A DNA stretch of 64,000 nt from positions 62,001-126,000 of the forward strand of contig CACMIX010000001.1 in assembly GCA_902613855.1 (NCBI GenBank). Reading direction: 5' to 3'. Origin of the DNA: an uncultured Pelagibacteraceae bacterium (GTDB lineage: Bacteria; Pseudomonadota; Alphaproteobacteria; Pelagibacterales; Pelagibacteraceae). Below the pieces are notes generated by a model. It worked only from the letters and a program-made list of their open reading frames with translations, was not told the DNA's origin and did not search any database. Both the position numbers and the translations under genes were made by a program. This document shows positions 40,558 to 48,813 of the stretch, in pieces; position 1 is the stretch's first letter, and each line of letters begins with the position of its first letter.

Positions 40558-41681
40558 TGTTTCAAAGAGATACATTAAATTCAGAACTTTCATTTTTTCA
40601 AAAAATTAAAGAGATGGATTATACATTGTTGATTTGTATTATTCTTTTATCAATAATAAGTTTATTAGTGATGTATTCAACAGATGGTGGAGAGATACTT
40701 TTTCATACCAAAAGTCATTTTAGTAAACTAGCAGTTTTTTTTCCTATGATGATATTTATTGCATTTTTTAATATTAGATATTGGCATACTTTTGCATATT
40801 TATTTTACTTATTAATCATTCTTTTGTTACTGTACGTTTCATTTTTTGGTCTTAGATCATCAGGCTCACAAAGATGGATGGATTTATATTTATTTGTTCT
40901 CCAGCCTTCAGAACTAATGAAAATTGCTATTATTTTATGTCTTGCAAAATACTATCATCGTATAAAAGTTGAAAATGTAAATTCTCTGACAAGTATTATT
41001 TTAGTACTATCAATTATAATAATACCAATTATTTTTGTAATATCTCAACCAGATCTTGGAACATCAGTACTAATTGCTATGAGTGGGTTAATTGTTTTGT
41101 GGTTAGGAGGGGTAAAAGTAAAATATTTTGTCTACTCATTTATAACTTTTTTAATATCTCTTCCTTTTATTATATCTTTTTTGAAACCCTATCAAAAATT
41201 AAGAATATTAACATTTTTAGATCCAGACAGAGATCCTTTAGGAGCAGGTTATCAAATTATTCAATCCAAAATTGCTATAGGATCAGGTGGGCTAGAGGGT
41301 AAGGGATTTTTAAAAGGTACACAAAGTTATTTAGATTTTTTACCAGAAAAACACACTGACTTTATTTTTACTTTATTCTCAGAGGAATTTGGCTTTATAG
41401 GGTCTGTCGGTCTTTTAGTTCTTTACATGATAATTATATTCAGAATTATTCGTATTGGAACACTATCAAGAAGTAATTTTTCTAAATTGTTCTGCTTTGG
41501 TTTTGCTTTTTCAATTTTTATTTATATCGTGGTAAACTTGTCAATGGTTTTGGGCTTACTTCCAATTGTTGGTTCACCTCTGCCAATTATGTCTTATGGC
41601 GGTTCTTCAATGTTAGCCACCATGATAGGTTTTGGTATTGTTTTGAGTGCCAAAATTAATCGCAAACAATCAATTGCATAG
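40557..41681 (+). CDS. rodA: peptidoglycan glycosyltransferase RodA
   Basis: RodA is the SEDS-family glycosyltransferase that polymerises lipid II during elongation. About ten membrane helices cover its 374 residues. SEDS motifs are visible: GSQRWMDL, LQPSELMKIA, SQPDLGTS, the catalytic-loop region WLGGV and FLPEKHTDFIFTLFSEEFGF, and the C-terminal PLPIMSYGGSSMLA. The LIQSKIAIGSGG-type segment (here IQSKIAIGSGGLEGKG) is also present. It ends the mre operon and is followed by a 66-nt AT-rich gap before the flavin oxidase gene. Confidence 0.96.
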   Translation: MFQRDTLNSELSFFQKIKEMDYTLLICIILLSIISLLVMYSTDGGEILFHTKSHFSKLAVFFPMMIFIAFFNIRYWHTFAYLFYLLIILLLLYVSFFGLRSSGSQRWMDLYLFVLQPSELMKIAIILCLAKYYHRIKVENVNSLTSIILVLSIIIIPIIFVISQPDLGTSVLIAMSGLIVLWLGGVKVKYFVYSFITFLISLPFIISFLKPYQKLRILTFLDPDRDPLGAGYQIIQSKIAIGSGGLEGKGFLKGTQSYLDFLPEKHTDFIFTLFSEEFGFIGSVGLLVLYMIIIFRIIRIGTLSRSNFSKLFCFGFAFSIFIYIVVNLSMVLGLLPIVGSPLPIMSYGGSSMLATMIGFGIVLSAKINRKQSIA

Positions 41682-41747
41682 AAACTGTATTTTAAATAAG
41701 CATAATTTGTCACTCTAAAAATATATTTTTTGATTGTATAAGAAGTA

Positions 41748-42989
41748 GTGAATAAAAATATTAAGATTGGAATTGTGGGTGCTGGGATTCAAGGTGTTTC
41801 TAATGCTTTATTTTTACAAAAAAAAGGTTTTGAAGTAACTATTTTTGATAGAGATAATCCTGGAGCTCAAGCTGCGTCTTATGGAAATGCAGGGCACTTT
41901 TCTCCTTATGCTTCAGTTCCAATTAATAGACCTGACATATTAACTGATATACCTGCGATGCTTATGAGTTCCTCTGGTCCATTAGCATTGAAATGGAATT
42001 ATGTTCCAAAAATGATTCCATGGTTTTTAAAATTTATTATGAACTCAACAACTGATAAAATGATGCATACAGCTAAAAATATGCACCAAATTTTAGATCT
42101 AGCCTTACCAGCATATGATGAATTATTTGATGAAATAGATTTAGAAGGTTTAGTTGAGAACAAGGGAATTCTATATATCTGGAATGATCAAAATTTAAAA
42201 AGCAGAGAACTTGAAATTAATGTAAGAGAGGAATTGGGTGTTAAGCAGCAATTAGTTAACAAAGCTGAAATTCATGACCTAGAACCACACATAAAACCTA
42301 TTTACCATGCTGGAGTTTATTACCCTTACGCAAGACATGCTCGTAATCCAAAAAAAATACTTCTAAAGTTATTTAATTTATTTTTAAAAAAAGGGGGTAA
42401 ATTTAACAAGGTTAATATTAAAGATATTAATTTTGATGAGGAAAAACCTATTTTTAAAACTGAAATACAAAATTATATTTTCGATAAAGCAGTGATTGCA
42501 TGTGGTGCATTCTCAAAAAAACTTACTGATAATTTTGGTGAAAAAATACCACTTGATACTGAAAGAGGATATCATGTTCATTTTAAAAATTGTGATCATT
42601 TACTAAGTAGACCAGTAATATTTTCAAATCGAGGTTTTGGTATAACCCCAATGGAACAAGGTTTAAGAGTAGTAGGAACCGTTGAGTTTGGTGGTTTGGA
42701 TAATCCCTTATCAAAATCAAGAGTAAAAAATTTAATTAATAATGCAAAATATATGCTTGGAGATCTACCTGAACATGAGGATGAGTGGTTAGGTTTTAGA
42801 CCAACACTTCCTGATTTTTTACCAGTTATGGGTCCATCTAAAAATTATAAAAATATATATTATTGCTTTGGACATCATCATTTGGGATGGACTTTAGGGC
42901 CAATATCTGGGAAGATTGTTTCAGGTATGATTGCTAACGAAAATACTAATCTAGATTTAAAACCATATAGTTCACTTAGATTTAGTTAA
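41748..42989 (+). CDS. FAD-dependent D-amino acid dehydrogenase-like oxidoreductase (DadA type)
   Basis: This is a member of the DAO/DadA flavin oxidoreductase family. The FAD-binding Rossmann motif GIVGAGIQGVSNALFLQKKG starts at residue 8, the D-amino acid family segment ASYGNAGHFSPYASVP follows, and the C-terminal GFRPTLPDFLPVMGPSKNYKN with GHHHLGWTLGP closes the FAD site. Family members oxidise D-amino acids, hydroxyproline or similar amines to keto acids. The length of 413 is normal for DadA. The start is a GTG at 41748. The next gene follows with no gap and the run continues through a 2-hydroxyacid dehydrogenase, suggesting amine or amino acid catabolism. The substrate is not known. Confidence 0.85.
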   Translation: MNKNIKIGIVGAGIQGVSNALFLQKKGFEVTIFDRDNPGAQAASYGNAGHFSPYASVPINRPDILTDIPAMLMSSSGPLALKWNYVPKMIPWFLKFIMNSTTDKMMHTAKNMHQILDLALPAYDELFDEIDLEGLVENKGILYIWNDQNLKSRELEINVREELGVKQQLVNKAEIHDLEPHIKPIYHAGVYYPYARHARNPKKILLKLFNLFLKKGGKFNKVNIKDINFDEEKPIFKTEIQNYIFDKAVIACGAFSKKLTDNFGEKIPLDTERGYHVHFKNCDHLLSRPVIFSNRGFGITPMEQGLRVVGTVEFGGLDNPLSKSRVKNLINNAKYMLGDLPEHEDEWLGFRPTLPDFLPVMGPSKNYKNIYYCFGHHHLGWTLGPISGKIVSGMIANENTNLDLKPYSSLRFS

Positions 42990-43889
42990 GTGAGAGAAAA
43001 CTCTAACCCAATTGCATATTTGGTTTTAGTGTTAACTACTTTATTTTGGTCTGGTAATTTTATTGCTGGAAAATTTGCAAGTACATTCGGTATTCCACCT
43101 TTTTCTCTAAATTTTTATCGATGGCTTCTTGCAGGCCTGATACTCTTACCTTTAACTTATAAAGAAATATTTAATTTTAGATCAGAAATTTTTAAAAATA
43201 TTGGCTCTTTTTTAATTTTAGGGATAAGCAGTATAACAATTTTTAATTCTATTGTTTATTACTCATTAAATTACACTCAAGTAATAAATGGAGTGTTATT
43301 AATTTCAACAATTCCAGTTTGGATAATAGTTGTATCTACAATATTAAAAGTAGAAAAATCAAATATTTATCAGATCATTGGGGTTAGTTTATCTTTATTG
43401 GGAGTAATTTTTATAATTACTAAAGCAGATTTAAATTTGATTCTAAATTTAGATTTCAATAAAGGAGATCTTTCAATGGTTGTTGCTATGTTTTCTTGGG
43501 CAATTTATTCTTCATTTTTAAAAAAACAAAAATTTAACATATCTCAATTTGCATTATTAGAAATAATTATAATAATTGGTTTAATTTTTTTGACACCAGT
43601 TTTTTTGTTTGAGTTAAGTCATGGAAAAGTTGTAAAACCCAACATATCCTTTTTTATGATTTTGACTTACGTAGTTATTTTTCCAAGTTTATTAGCCTAT
43701 TTTTTTTACATAAAAGGTATTTCAATAATTGGTGCTAATAGATCAGGTGCTTTTTTGCATTTGATGCCAATTTTTGGAGCCATAATGGCCCTTATTATAT
43801 TTAATGAGAAATTTATGTATTATCATTTATTAGGAGTAATTTGCATTATTGCGGGAATAACATTATCAAATAAAAAATTAAAAAGTTAA
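42990..43889 (+). CDS. EamA-family (drug/metabolite) transporter
   Basis: This is a ten-helix DMT-superfamily transporter made of two EamA repeats of five helices each. The first repeat opens with LVLTTLFWSGNFIAGKFA and includes FYRWLLAGLILLPL; the second has MVVAMFSWAIYSSFLKK and ends in LLGVICIIAGITLSNKK. The length of 299 is typical. The start is a GTG directly after the stop of the DadA-like gene, so both are co-translated. Substrates in this family are diverse (amino acids, nucleosides, metabolites), and context suggests a link to the flanking amine or hydroxyacid enzymes. Confidence 0.88.
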   Translation: MRENSNPIAYLVLVLTTLFWSGNFIAGKFASTFGIPPFSLNFYRWLLAGLILLPLTYKEIFNFRSEIFKNIGSFLILGISSITIFNSIVYYSLNYTQVINGVLLISTIPVWIIVVSTILKVEKSNIYQIIGVSLSLLGVIFIITKADLNLILNLDFNKGDLSMVVAMFSWAIYSSFLKKQKFNISQFALLEIIIIIGLIFLTPVFLFELSHGKVVKPNISFFMILTYVVIFPSLLAYFFYIKGISIIGANRSGAFLHLMPIFGAIMALIIFNEKFMYYHLLGVICIIAGITLSNKKLKS

Positions 43890-43891
43890 AA

Positions 43892-44842
43892 ATGCTAAAA
43901 GTTGCTATTTTAGATGATTATCAAAATGTTGCCCAACAGTTTGTGGATTTAGAAAAATTATCTGGAAAATACGAATTTAAAGTTTTTAGTGAGCCGTTTA
44001 TAGATGAGGCGGATGCTATAGAACAATTATCAGATTTTGAGGCATTATTGATAATGAGAGAAAGAACACCAATTACTAAAAATTTAATTAATAATCTAAG
44101 TAGTTTAAAATTTGTCATAACCAGTGGACTAAGAAATAAATCAGTTGATTTAGAAGCTGCAAAGAAAAGAAAAGTAATTGTGTGTGGCACAGAAATTAAT
44201 CAAAACCCAACCCCCGAATTAACCTGGGCACTTATTCTAGGTTTGGCCAGAAATTTTAAAGAAGAATTTGATAATATGTATCAAGGATACTGGCAAACAA
44301 CAGTCGGGGTTGAATTAAAAGGAAAAATCTTAGGTTTAGTTGGTTTAGGTAGAGTTGGATCGCAAGTTGCAAAAATTGGAAAAGTTTTTGGTATGCAAGT
44401 TATGGCATGGAGTGAAAATTTAAATTTAGATACTTGTAAGGAACTAGATGTTCTTCCATGTAGCAAAGAGGACTTAATAAAAAATTCTGATTTTTTGTCA
44501 GTTCATGTTCAGGGTGGTGAAAGATATAAAGATTGTATTACAATTAAAGAATTAGATAAAATGAAAAAAACTTCGTTTATCATCAATACTTCAAGAGGAG
44601 AAATTATTAATGAAGATGACTTAATTATTGCTTTATCAACTAATGTAATTGCAGGTGCAGGAATTGATGTTTATGAAAGAGAACCACTACCAGAAAATAA
44701 TAAACTAAGATTTTTACCAAATGCTTTGTTAACTCCCCATATAGGATATGTTACTGCTGAAAATTATAGTATTTTTTATAACCAGATGATTGAAGGGTTA
44801 GAGGCTTGTGTTAATGGCAAGCCTATACGAGTACTAGAGTAA
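43892..44842 (+). CDS. D-isomer specific 2-hydroxyacid dehydrogenase
   Basis: This NAD(P)-dependent enzyme interconverts a 2-hydroxyacid and a 2-keto acid. The nucleotide-binding motif is GLVGLGRVGSQVAKIGKVFG around residues 147-166. The catalytic Arg lies in INTSRGEI, the Glu in GIDVYEREPLP, and the His in LLTPHIGYVT. The length of 316 is normal. Close relatives are often annotated as phosphoglycerate or glyoxylate dehydrogenases; sequence alone does not settle the substrate. It could reduce the keto acid released by the DadA-like enzyme two genes upstream. It is 2 nt after the EamA gene and 2 nt before the deacetylase-like gene. Confidence 0.88.
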   Translation: MLKVAILDDYQNVAQQFVDLEKLSGKYEFKVFSEPFIDEADAIEQLSDFEALLIMRERTPITKNLINNLSSLKFVITSGLRNKSVDLEAAKKRKVIVCGTEINQNPTPELTWALILGLARNFKEEFDNMYQGYWQTTVGVELKGKILGLVGLGRVGSQVAKIGKVFGMQVMAWSENLNLDTCKELDVLPCSKEDLIKNSDFLSVHVQGGERYKDCITIKELDKMKKTSFIINTSRGEIINEDDLIIALSTNVIAGAGIDVYEREPLPENNKLRFLPNALLTPHIGYVTAENYSIFYNQMIEGLEACVNGKPIRVLE

Positions 44843-44844
44843 TA

Positions 44845-45738
44845 ATGGAACTCCCAGTTGTTAATCATGAGGATTATTTTGCAAAAATTGGAGACGATCA
44901 TAAATTCCCAATTAATAAGTTTGGTGAATTAGCTAATTATCTAATTAAAAATAAAATAGTAGAAAAGTTTCATAAGCCTTATCCTTGTTCAGTTGAGACT
45001 TTGAATTATGCACATTCTAAAGAATATATTTTAGATATTAAAAATAAAACATTAAGCAAAGATGCAGTAAAGAAAATAGGATTCCCTTTAGTTGAAAGTG
45101 TGGTGCAAAGATCATTAATCGCAACTGGTGGAACAGTTCTTGCCTCAAAACTTGCTATTAATTATGGAATAGCATGTAACACTGCTGGAGGCAGTCATCA
45201 TGCAAATTATAATGGTGGAGCTGGATATTGTGTATTTAATGATGTTGCAGTTGCAGCTCATTATTTAATTAACAGAGGTCTGGCTAATAAAATTCTTATA
45301 GTTGATTTAGATGTGCACCAAGGAAACGGTAACTCAGATATATTTAAAGAGAACAGGAATGTCTTTACATTTAGTATGCACTCAAAGACAAATTATCCAG
45401 CTAAGAAATCAACTAGTGATTTAGATGTTGAGCTAGAAGATAATTTGGAAGATCAAAATTATATAAAAACATTAAAACATTATTTAATAGAGTTAAATGA
45501 AGAGAATTTTGATTATGTTTTTTACATTGCAGGTGTAGATATTCATTTTAATGACAGATTAGGAAAATTAAAAATATCTGATGAAGGAATAAGATTAAGA
45601 GATGAATTAGTTGTTGAGAATTTTTTTTCAAAAAGAATACCTTTTTGTGGTGTTTTAGGTGGTGGATACAATAAAGATTTCAATAAGTTGGTAGAATTAC
45701 ACTCAATGTTACATCAATCATGTGCTAAATATATTTAA
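44845..45738 (+). CDS. histone deacetylase-fold zinc amidohydrolase
   Basis: Bacterial members of this family remove acyl groups from small amines such as acetylpolyamines, or from proteins. Active-site elements are GGSHHANYNGGAGYCVFND (the tandem His at 118-119), the zinc ligands Asp156 and His158 in VDLDVHQGNG, the third ligand Asp232 in AGVDIHFNDRLG, and GGGYNKD near the end. The 297-residue length and the SMHSKTNYPAKKS segment are closer to the class IV (HDAC11-like) group than to acetylpolyamine hydrolases. It sits in a run with a flavin amine/amino acid oxidase and a hydroxyacid dehydrogenase. The substrate is unknown. Confidence 0.87.
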   Translation: MELPVVNHEDYFAKIGDDHKFPINKFGELANYLIKNKIVEKFHKPYPCSVETLNYAHSKEYILDIKNKTLSKDAVKKIGFPLVESVVQRSLIATGGTVLASKLAINYGIACNTAGGSHHANYNGGAGYCVFNDVAVAAHYLINRGLANKILIVDLDVHQGNGNSDIFKENRNVFTFSMHSKTNYPAKKSTSDLDVELEDNLEDQNYIKTLKHYLIELNEENFDYVFYIAGVDIHFNDRLGKLKISDEGIRLRDELVVENFFSKRIPFCGVLGGGYNKDFNKLVELHSMLHQSCAKYI

Positions 45739-45740
45739 TT

Positions 45741-46115
45741 ATGGCTAAAAAAATTAATCAAAACTTAACTGCAGAACAAAAATTAATTTTATTTGAAGAA
45801 GGAACTGAGCTTGCTGGAACAAGTGAGCTAAACCATGAAAAAAGAGAAGGAAGTTTCCATTGTGCAAATTGTGGAGTTAAACTTTTTGACTCCAAAACAA
45901 AATACGAAAGTGGATCAGGCTGGCCTTCATTTTATGAATCTTTACCTGATGTATTTGAAACAAAAACAGATCAACATATAGGTTATGCCAGAACAGAATA
46001 TCATTGTAAAAATTGTGGTGGTCATCATGGACATATTTTCGAAGATGGACCACAACCAACAGGAAAAAGATACTGTAACAATGGTGTTTGTTTAGTATTT
46101 AAACCAAAAAGTTAA
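45741..46115 (+). CDS. msrB: peptide-methionine (R)-S-oxide reductase
   Basis: MsrB repairs methionine-R-sulfoxide in proteins. The structural zinc site is formed by Cys41 and Cys44 (CANC) and Cys89 and Cys92 (CKNC). The catalytic Cys is Cys112 in RYCNNG, preceded by the GGHHGHIFEDGPQPTGKRYC signature. SGSGWPSFYE is a further family motif. The length of 124 is compact but complete. It ends the plus-strand run that starts with the DadA-like gene, 2 nt after the deacetylase gene, and is convergent with grxC 21 nt away. Confidence 0.97.
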   Translation: MAKKINQNLTAEQKLILFEEGTELAGTSELNHEKREGSFHCANCGVKLFDSKTKYESGSGWPSFYESLPDVFETKTDQHIGYARTEYHCKNCGGHHGHIFEDGPQPTGKRYCNNGVCLVFKPKS

Positions 46116-46136
46116 TTAATTTAAAAGTTTATTTTT

Positions 46137-46391
46137 TTATTTTAAAAGATCTTGAAGTTTATTTTCTTTTTCTAATGCTCTTGTTTCATCATAACCACCT
46201 ATATGCTCGTCATCAAAAAAAATTTGAGGAATAGTTCTTTTACCGTTAGCTTTTTTAATCATTTCATCCATTGCACCGTCAACTTTTGAAATATCTATTT
46301 CATTATAAGGTGCATTATTTCTAGCAAGCAATCTTTTTGCTGCATCGCAATAATTACAAAATGGACCTGTATAAATTGTAATTTTTTTCAT
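46137..46391 (-). CDS. grxC: glutaredoxin (Grx3 type)
   Basis: Glutaredoxin reduces protein disulfides and mixed disulfides with glutathione. The dithiol active site is Cys12-Asn-Tyr-Cys15 (GPFCNYCDAAKRLL), with Asn in place of the more usual Pro. The cis-Pro glutathione site is in RTIPQIFFDDEHIGGYDE. The length of 84 fits Grx3. It is downstream of the DUF2805-type gene on the same strand (3-nt gap) and convergent with msrB, so two thiol-based repair functions lie side by side. Confidence 0.94.
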   Translation of the reverse strand: MKKITIYTGPFCNYCDAAKRLLARNNAPYNEIDISKVDGAMDEMIKKANGKRTIPQIFFDDEHIGGYDETRALEKENKLQDLLK

Positions 46392-46394
46392 AAC

Positions 46395-46691
46395 TTATAA
46401 GTAGTCTCCTTTTTTTATTTTACTAGTAATTTCTTTTCGAGAGTATTCAAACTTTTTTCTATGTTTTATACTTTTTTGATTAACTCTTTTTCTCCATAAT
46501 CTAAAAGAAGCTGGTTTAATAGATCTTCTCATAATCTTAATTACTTCAGATTCTGTTTTTCCAGTTTTTTTTTCTATTTCTTCAAAAGTAATCCTATCTG
46601 CCCAAGCTGCCCAAATGACCCAATCTGGGTCAGTTATATCTGGTTCAGGATTTTTGACTCGAGTGACAGGAATGCGACCTTTTTTTTTCAT
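46395..46691 (-). CDS. small protein of the TIGR03643/DUF2805 family
   Basis: The 98-residue basic protein contains the segments WVIWAAWADRITFEEI and VIKIMRRSIKPASFRLWRKRV, which match the TIGR03643 (DUF2805) family of small bacterial proteins with unknown function. The pattern of a short helix, turn and basic helix hints at nucleic-acid binding, but this has not been shown. It is probably co-transcribed with grxC (3-nt gap). The 115-nt region before its start is shared with the divergent LysE-type gene. Confidence 0.75.
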   Translation of the reverse strand: MKKKGRIPVTRVKNPEPDITDPDWVIWAAWADRITFEEIEKKTGKTESEVIKIMRRSIKPASFRLWRKRVNQKSIKHRKKFEYSRKEITSKIKKGDYL

Positions 46692-46754
46692 AAACCCTTT
46701 ATAATTGAAATAAAAATTTAATGCATTTTTTTTAACCTCTGATAATATGATTTG

Positions 46755-46801
46755 GATAGTCCTTCTTAGCCATCTTTAGCTCCCGGTTTTTAAGGACTAT
46801 C
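46755..46801 (+). promoter_or_regulatory. hairpin that includes the ribosome binding site of the LysE-type gene
   Basis: GATAGTCCTT (46755-46764) and AAGGACTATC (46792-46801) form a perfect 10-bp inverted repeat with a 27-nt loop. The right arm holds AAGGA, the only Shine-Dalgarno-like sequence before the ATG at 46807 (10 nt spacing). In an mRNA starting before 46755 the stem would hide the ribosome site. A GATAAT box at 46741-46746 could place the transcript start just upstream of the left arm. This arrangement suggests control at the RNA level, by a ligand, temperature or trans-acting RNA; alternatively it may be an operator for a DNA-binding protein. Confidence 0.5.
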
Positions 46802-46806
46802 TTAAA

Positions 46807-47421
46807 ATGCTCCCCCTAAATTATTTTTTATTTTTACAGATAATTCTTTTTTTATTTATTACTCCAGGGCCGCCAAGAATTGTAATTGTTTCATATTCTA
46901 TGAATTATGGAGTTCAAAAATGTATTTGGACTGCTTTAGGAGATATTAGTGCAAATATCTTGCAAGCATCTTTAGTTATTTTTGTTATTGGATCTTTTTT
47001 TTCTGAAAACCCAACTTTTTTAAATATATTTAAATGGATTGGTGTTGCATATATTTTATATCTAGCATTCGATATTTATAATTCTAGACCTAAAGAAATT
47101 AATTCAAGCAAAGATTTCTCAAAAAGTTTCTTTTCATTTTTTAAAGATGGATTTCTAGTTGCAGGAACTAGTCCAAAGGCTTGGATGTTTTTTCCACTAA
47201 TTTTTCCACAGTTTATTGACTTTAATGGTAATTATTTAATTCAATTTTTAATTTTAATTATAACTTATGTTGTTTTAGATTTTTTATCTCTGATTGGTTA
47301 TGCTTTACTTGCACAAAAGTTAATTACTTGGATTAATACCAAACCAAGAACAATTAATACAATTTCAGCGAGTGTATTGGTAATTATTGCACTAATTATC
47401 GTTGCAACACAACAATACTAA
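46807..47421 (+). CDS. LysE/RhtB-family amino acid exporter
   Basis: Proteins of this family export amino acids such as lysine, threonine or homoserine lactone. The 204-residue protein has about six membrane helices, and the N-terminal signature LFLFITPGPPRIVIVSYSMNYG corresponds to the TPGPN motif of the family, here with Pro where Asn is usual. GTSPKAWMFFPLIFPQFI is the second conserved segment (usually NPKAxLFF). The gene is alone on its strand between the divergent DUF2805 gene and livK, and its translation start is preceded by the hairpin at 46755-46801. Confidence 0.85.
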   Translation: MLPLNYFLFLQIILFLFITPGPPRIVIVSYSMNYGVQKCIWTALGDISANILQASLVIFVIGSFFSENPTFLNIFKWIGVAYILYLAFDIYNSRPKEINSSKDFSKSFFSFFKDGFLVAGTSPKAWMFFPLIFPQFIDFNGNYLIQFLILIITYVVLDFLSLIGYALLAQKLITWINTKPRTINTISASVLVIIALIIVATQQY

Positions 47422-47510
47422 CAGTTTGCTTGGTCTTTATTGCCACTTGCAATTAGGGAGATTTGTTTATTAAATTAATTATTAATTAATTAATAACTAG
47501 AGGAAATAAA

Positions 47511-48749
47511 ATGAAAATAAATAAAATAATCATAAGTTTTATTTCTGCAGCTGTAATTTTATTATCAACATCAGTCGCATCTTTTGCGAAAGTTGTTGGA
47601 GATAAAATTGTTTTAGGTGCAGCAATTTCATTAACTGGTAAATACTCTTCTAATGGTGTTCATACTCAAAACGGTTACAATATGGCCGTAGATAGAATTA
47701 ACAGCATGGGTGGTGTTAAAGTTGGTGGTAAAACTTATAAGTTTGACATTATTTATTATGATGATGAATCAAACCCAAAAAGAGCAGCTCAACTTGCTGA
47801 AAGATTAATTTCACAAGATGGTGTTGAGTTTATGCTTGGTCCATACAGTTCAGGATTAACTAAAGCGATAGCTCCAGTTACAGAAAAGTATGGTGTTCCA
47901 ATGGTAGAAGCAAATGGTGCATCTAGATCTTTGTTTACAAAAGGTTACAAATATCTATTTGCTGTTTTAGCTCCTGCTAATTTATATCTTGATGTTGCTA
48001 TTGATTTAGCAGTTGAAAAGAATAACGGAAAACCAGTAACTGTTGCAATGGCATTTGAACAAGATGCTTTTTCTCAAGACGTAAGACTAGGAGTTTTAGA
48101 AGCAATTAAAAGAACAGGCTCTAAACAAGTAATTGATGATAAATTACCAAAAGAGCTAAATGATATGGCTGCTACTTTAGTAAAAGTCAAACAAATGAAA
48201 CCGGATGTTTTAGTTGTTTCAGGTCATACCAAAGGTGCTCTAACTGCTATTAGACAAATATCAGAGATGAAAGTAGATGTTCCAATGTTAGCTATGACAC
48301 ACTGCGATGCAGCGAAATTATCAAAGCAACATGGTAAGAACTCACAATATGCTTTATGTGCTTCTCAGTGGCATAAAACACTAACTTATAAAGACGACTT
48401 CTTTAAAGATGGTATGACTTATGATGCAGACTTTACTAAAGAGTTTGGTTATGCACCACCATATCAAGCAGCAGAGTCATCAGCTGCTCTATTGGTATTT
48501 AAAGATGCATTTGAAAGAGCAAATTCTTTTGATCAAAAGAAAGTAAGAGATGCTCTTGCGGCTACTAACATGCAAACTTTTTATGGAAACATAAAATTTG
48601 CGTCAGGTGGTCAGAATGTTGATAAGCCAATGGTACTTTTCCAAGTTATGTGTGACGATAGTGGAAAATGTGAAAACAAAGTTGTTGCTCCAACTAAATG
48701 GGCATCAGCTAAGTTGATTCACCCAATTCCTTCATGGTCTCAAAGATAA
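47511..48749 (+). CDS. livK: branched-chain amino acid-type ABC transporter, periplasmic binding protein (system 1)
   Basis: This is the periplasmic ligand-binding component of a Liv/HAAT importer. A signal peptide of about 26 residues (ISAAVILLSTSVASFA) precedes the bilobed type 1 domain with IVLGAAISLTGKYSSNGVH and YYDDESNPKRAAQLAERLI. The 412-residue length is within the family. The start has a good ribosome site (AGAGGAAATAAAATG). A strong intrinsic terminator directly follows the gene and precedes livH, which fits higher expression of the binding protein than of the permeases. The true ligand (branched-chain or other amino acids, amides, polyamines) cannot be told by eye. Confidence 0.9.
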   Translation: MKINKIIISFISAAVILLSTSVASFAKVVGDKIVLGAAISLTGKYSSNGVHTQNGYNMAVDRINSMGGVKVGGKTYKFDIIYYDDESNPKRAAQLAERLISQDGVEFMLGPYSSGLTKAIAPVTEKYGVPMVEANGASRSLFTKGYKYLFAVLAPANLYLDVAIDLAVEKNNGKPVTVAMAFEQDAFSQDVRLGVLEAIKRTGSKQVIDDKLPKELNDMAATLVKVKQMKPDVLVVSGHTKGALTAIRQISEMKVDVPMLAMTHCDAAKLSKQHGKNSQYALCASQWHKTLTYKDDFFKDGMTYDADFTKEFGYAPPYQAAESSAALLVFKDAFERANSFDQKKVRDALAATNMQTFYGNIKFASGGQNVDKPMVLFQVMCDDSGKCENKVVAPTKWASAKLIHPIPSWSQR

Positions 48750-48762
48750 AATAAAACTAATC

Positions 48763-48792
48763 AAGCCCCCTAGTAATAGGGGGCTTTTTTTT
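48763..48792 (+). terminator. intrinsic terminator/attenuator between livK and livH
   Basis: AAGCCCCCTA (48763-48772) pairs with TAGGGGGCTT (48777-48786) around the loop GTAA, followed by a run of eight T (48785-48792). It is the most GC-rich hairpin in this region and lies 14 nt after the livK stop. Since livH-livM-livG-livF begin just downstream without another clear promoter, partial read-through would give abundant binding protein and less permease. Confidence 0.9.
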
Positions 48793-48813
48793 ATATAACC
48801 CTTTAAAGTTTTT

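Noticed and set aside
41748..42989. DadA-like oxidase as the missing LhgO partner of GlaH
   Set aside because: The N-terminal ASYGNAGHFSPYA segment and the C-terminal motifs fit the D-amino acid dehydrogenase group, not L-2-hydroxyglutarate oxidase, and the gene is 11 kb away.
47475..47496. AT repeats (TTAATTATTAATTAATTAAT) before livK as an operator
   Set aside because: Low-complexity AT-rich repeats like this are expected by chance in such DNA; no clear dyad with distinct half-sites.
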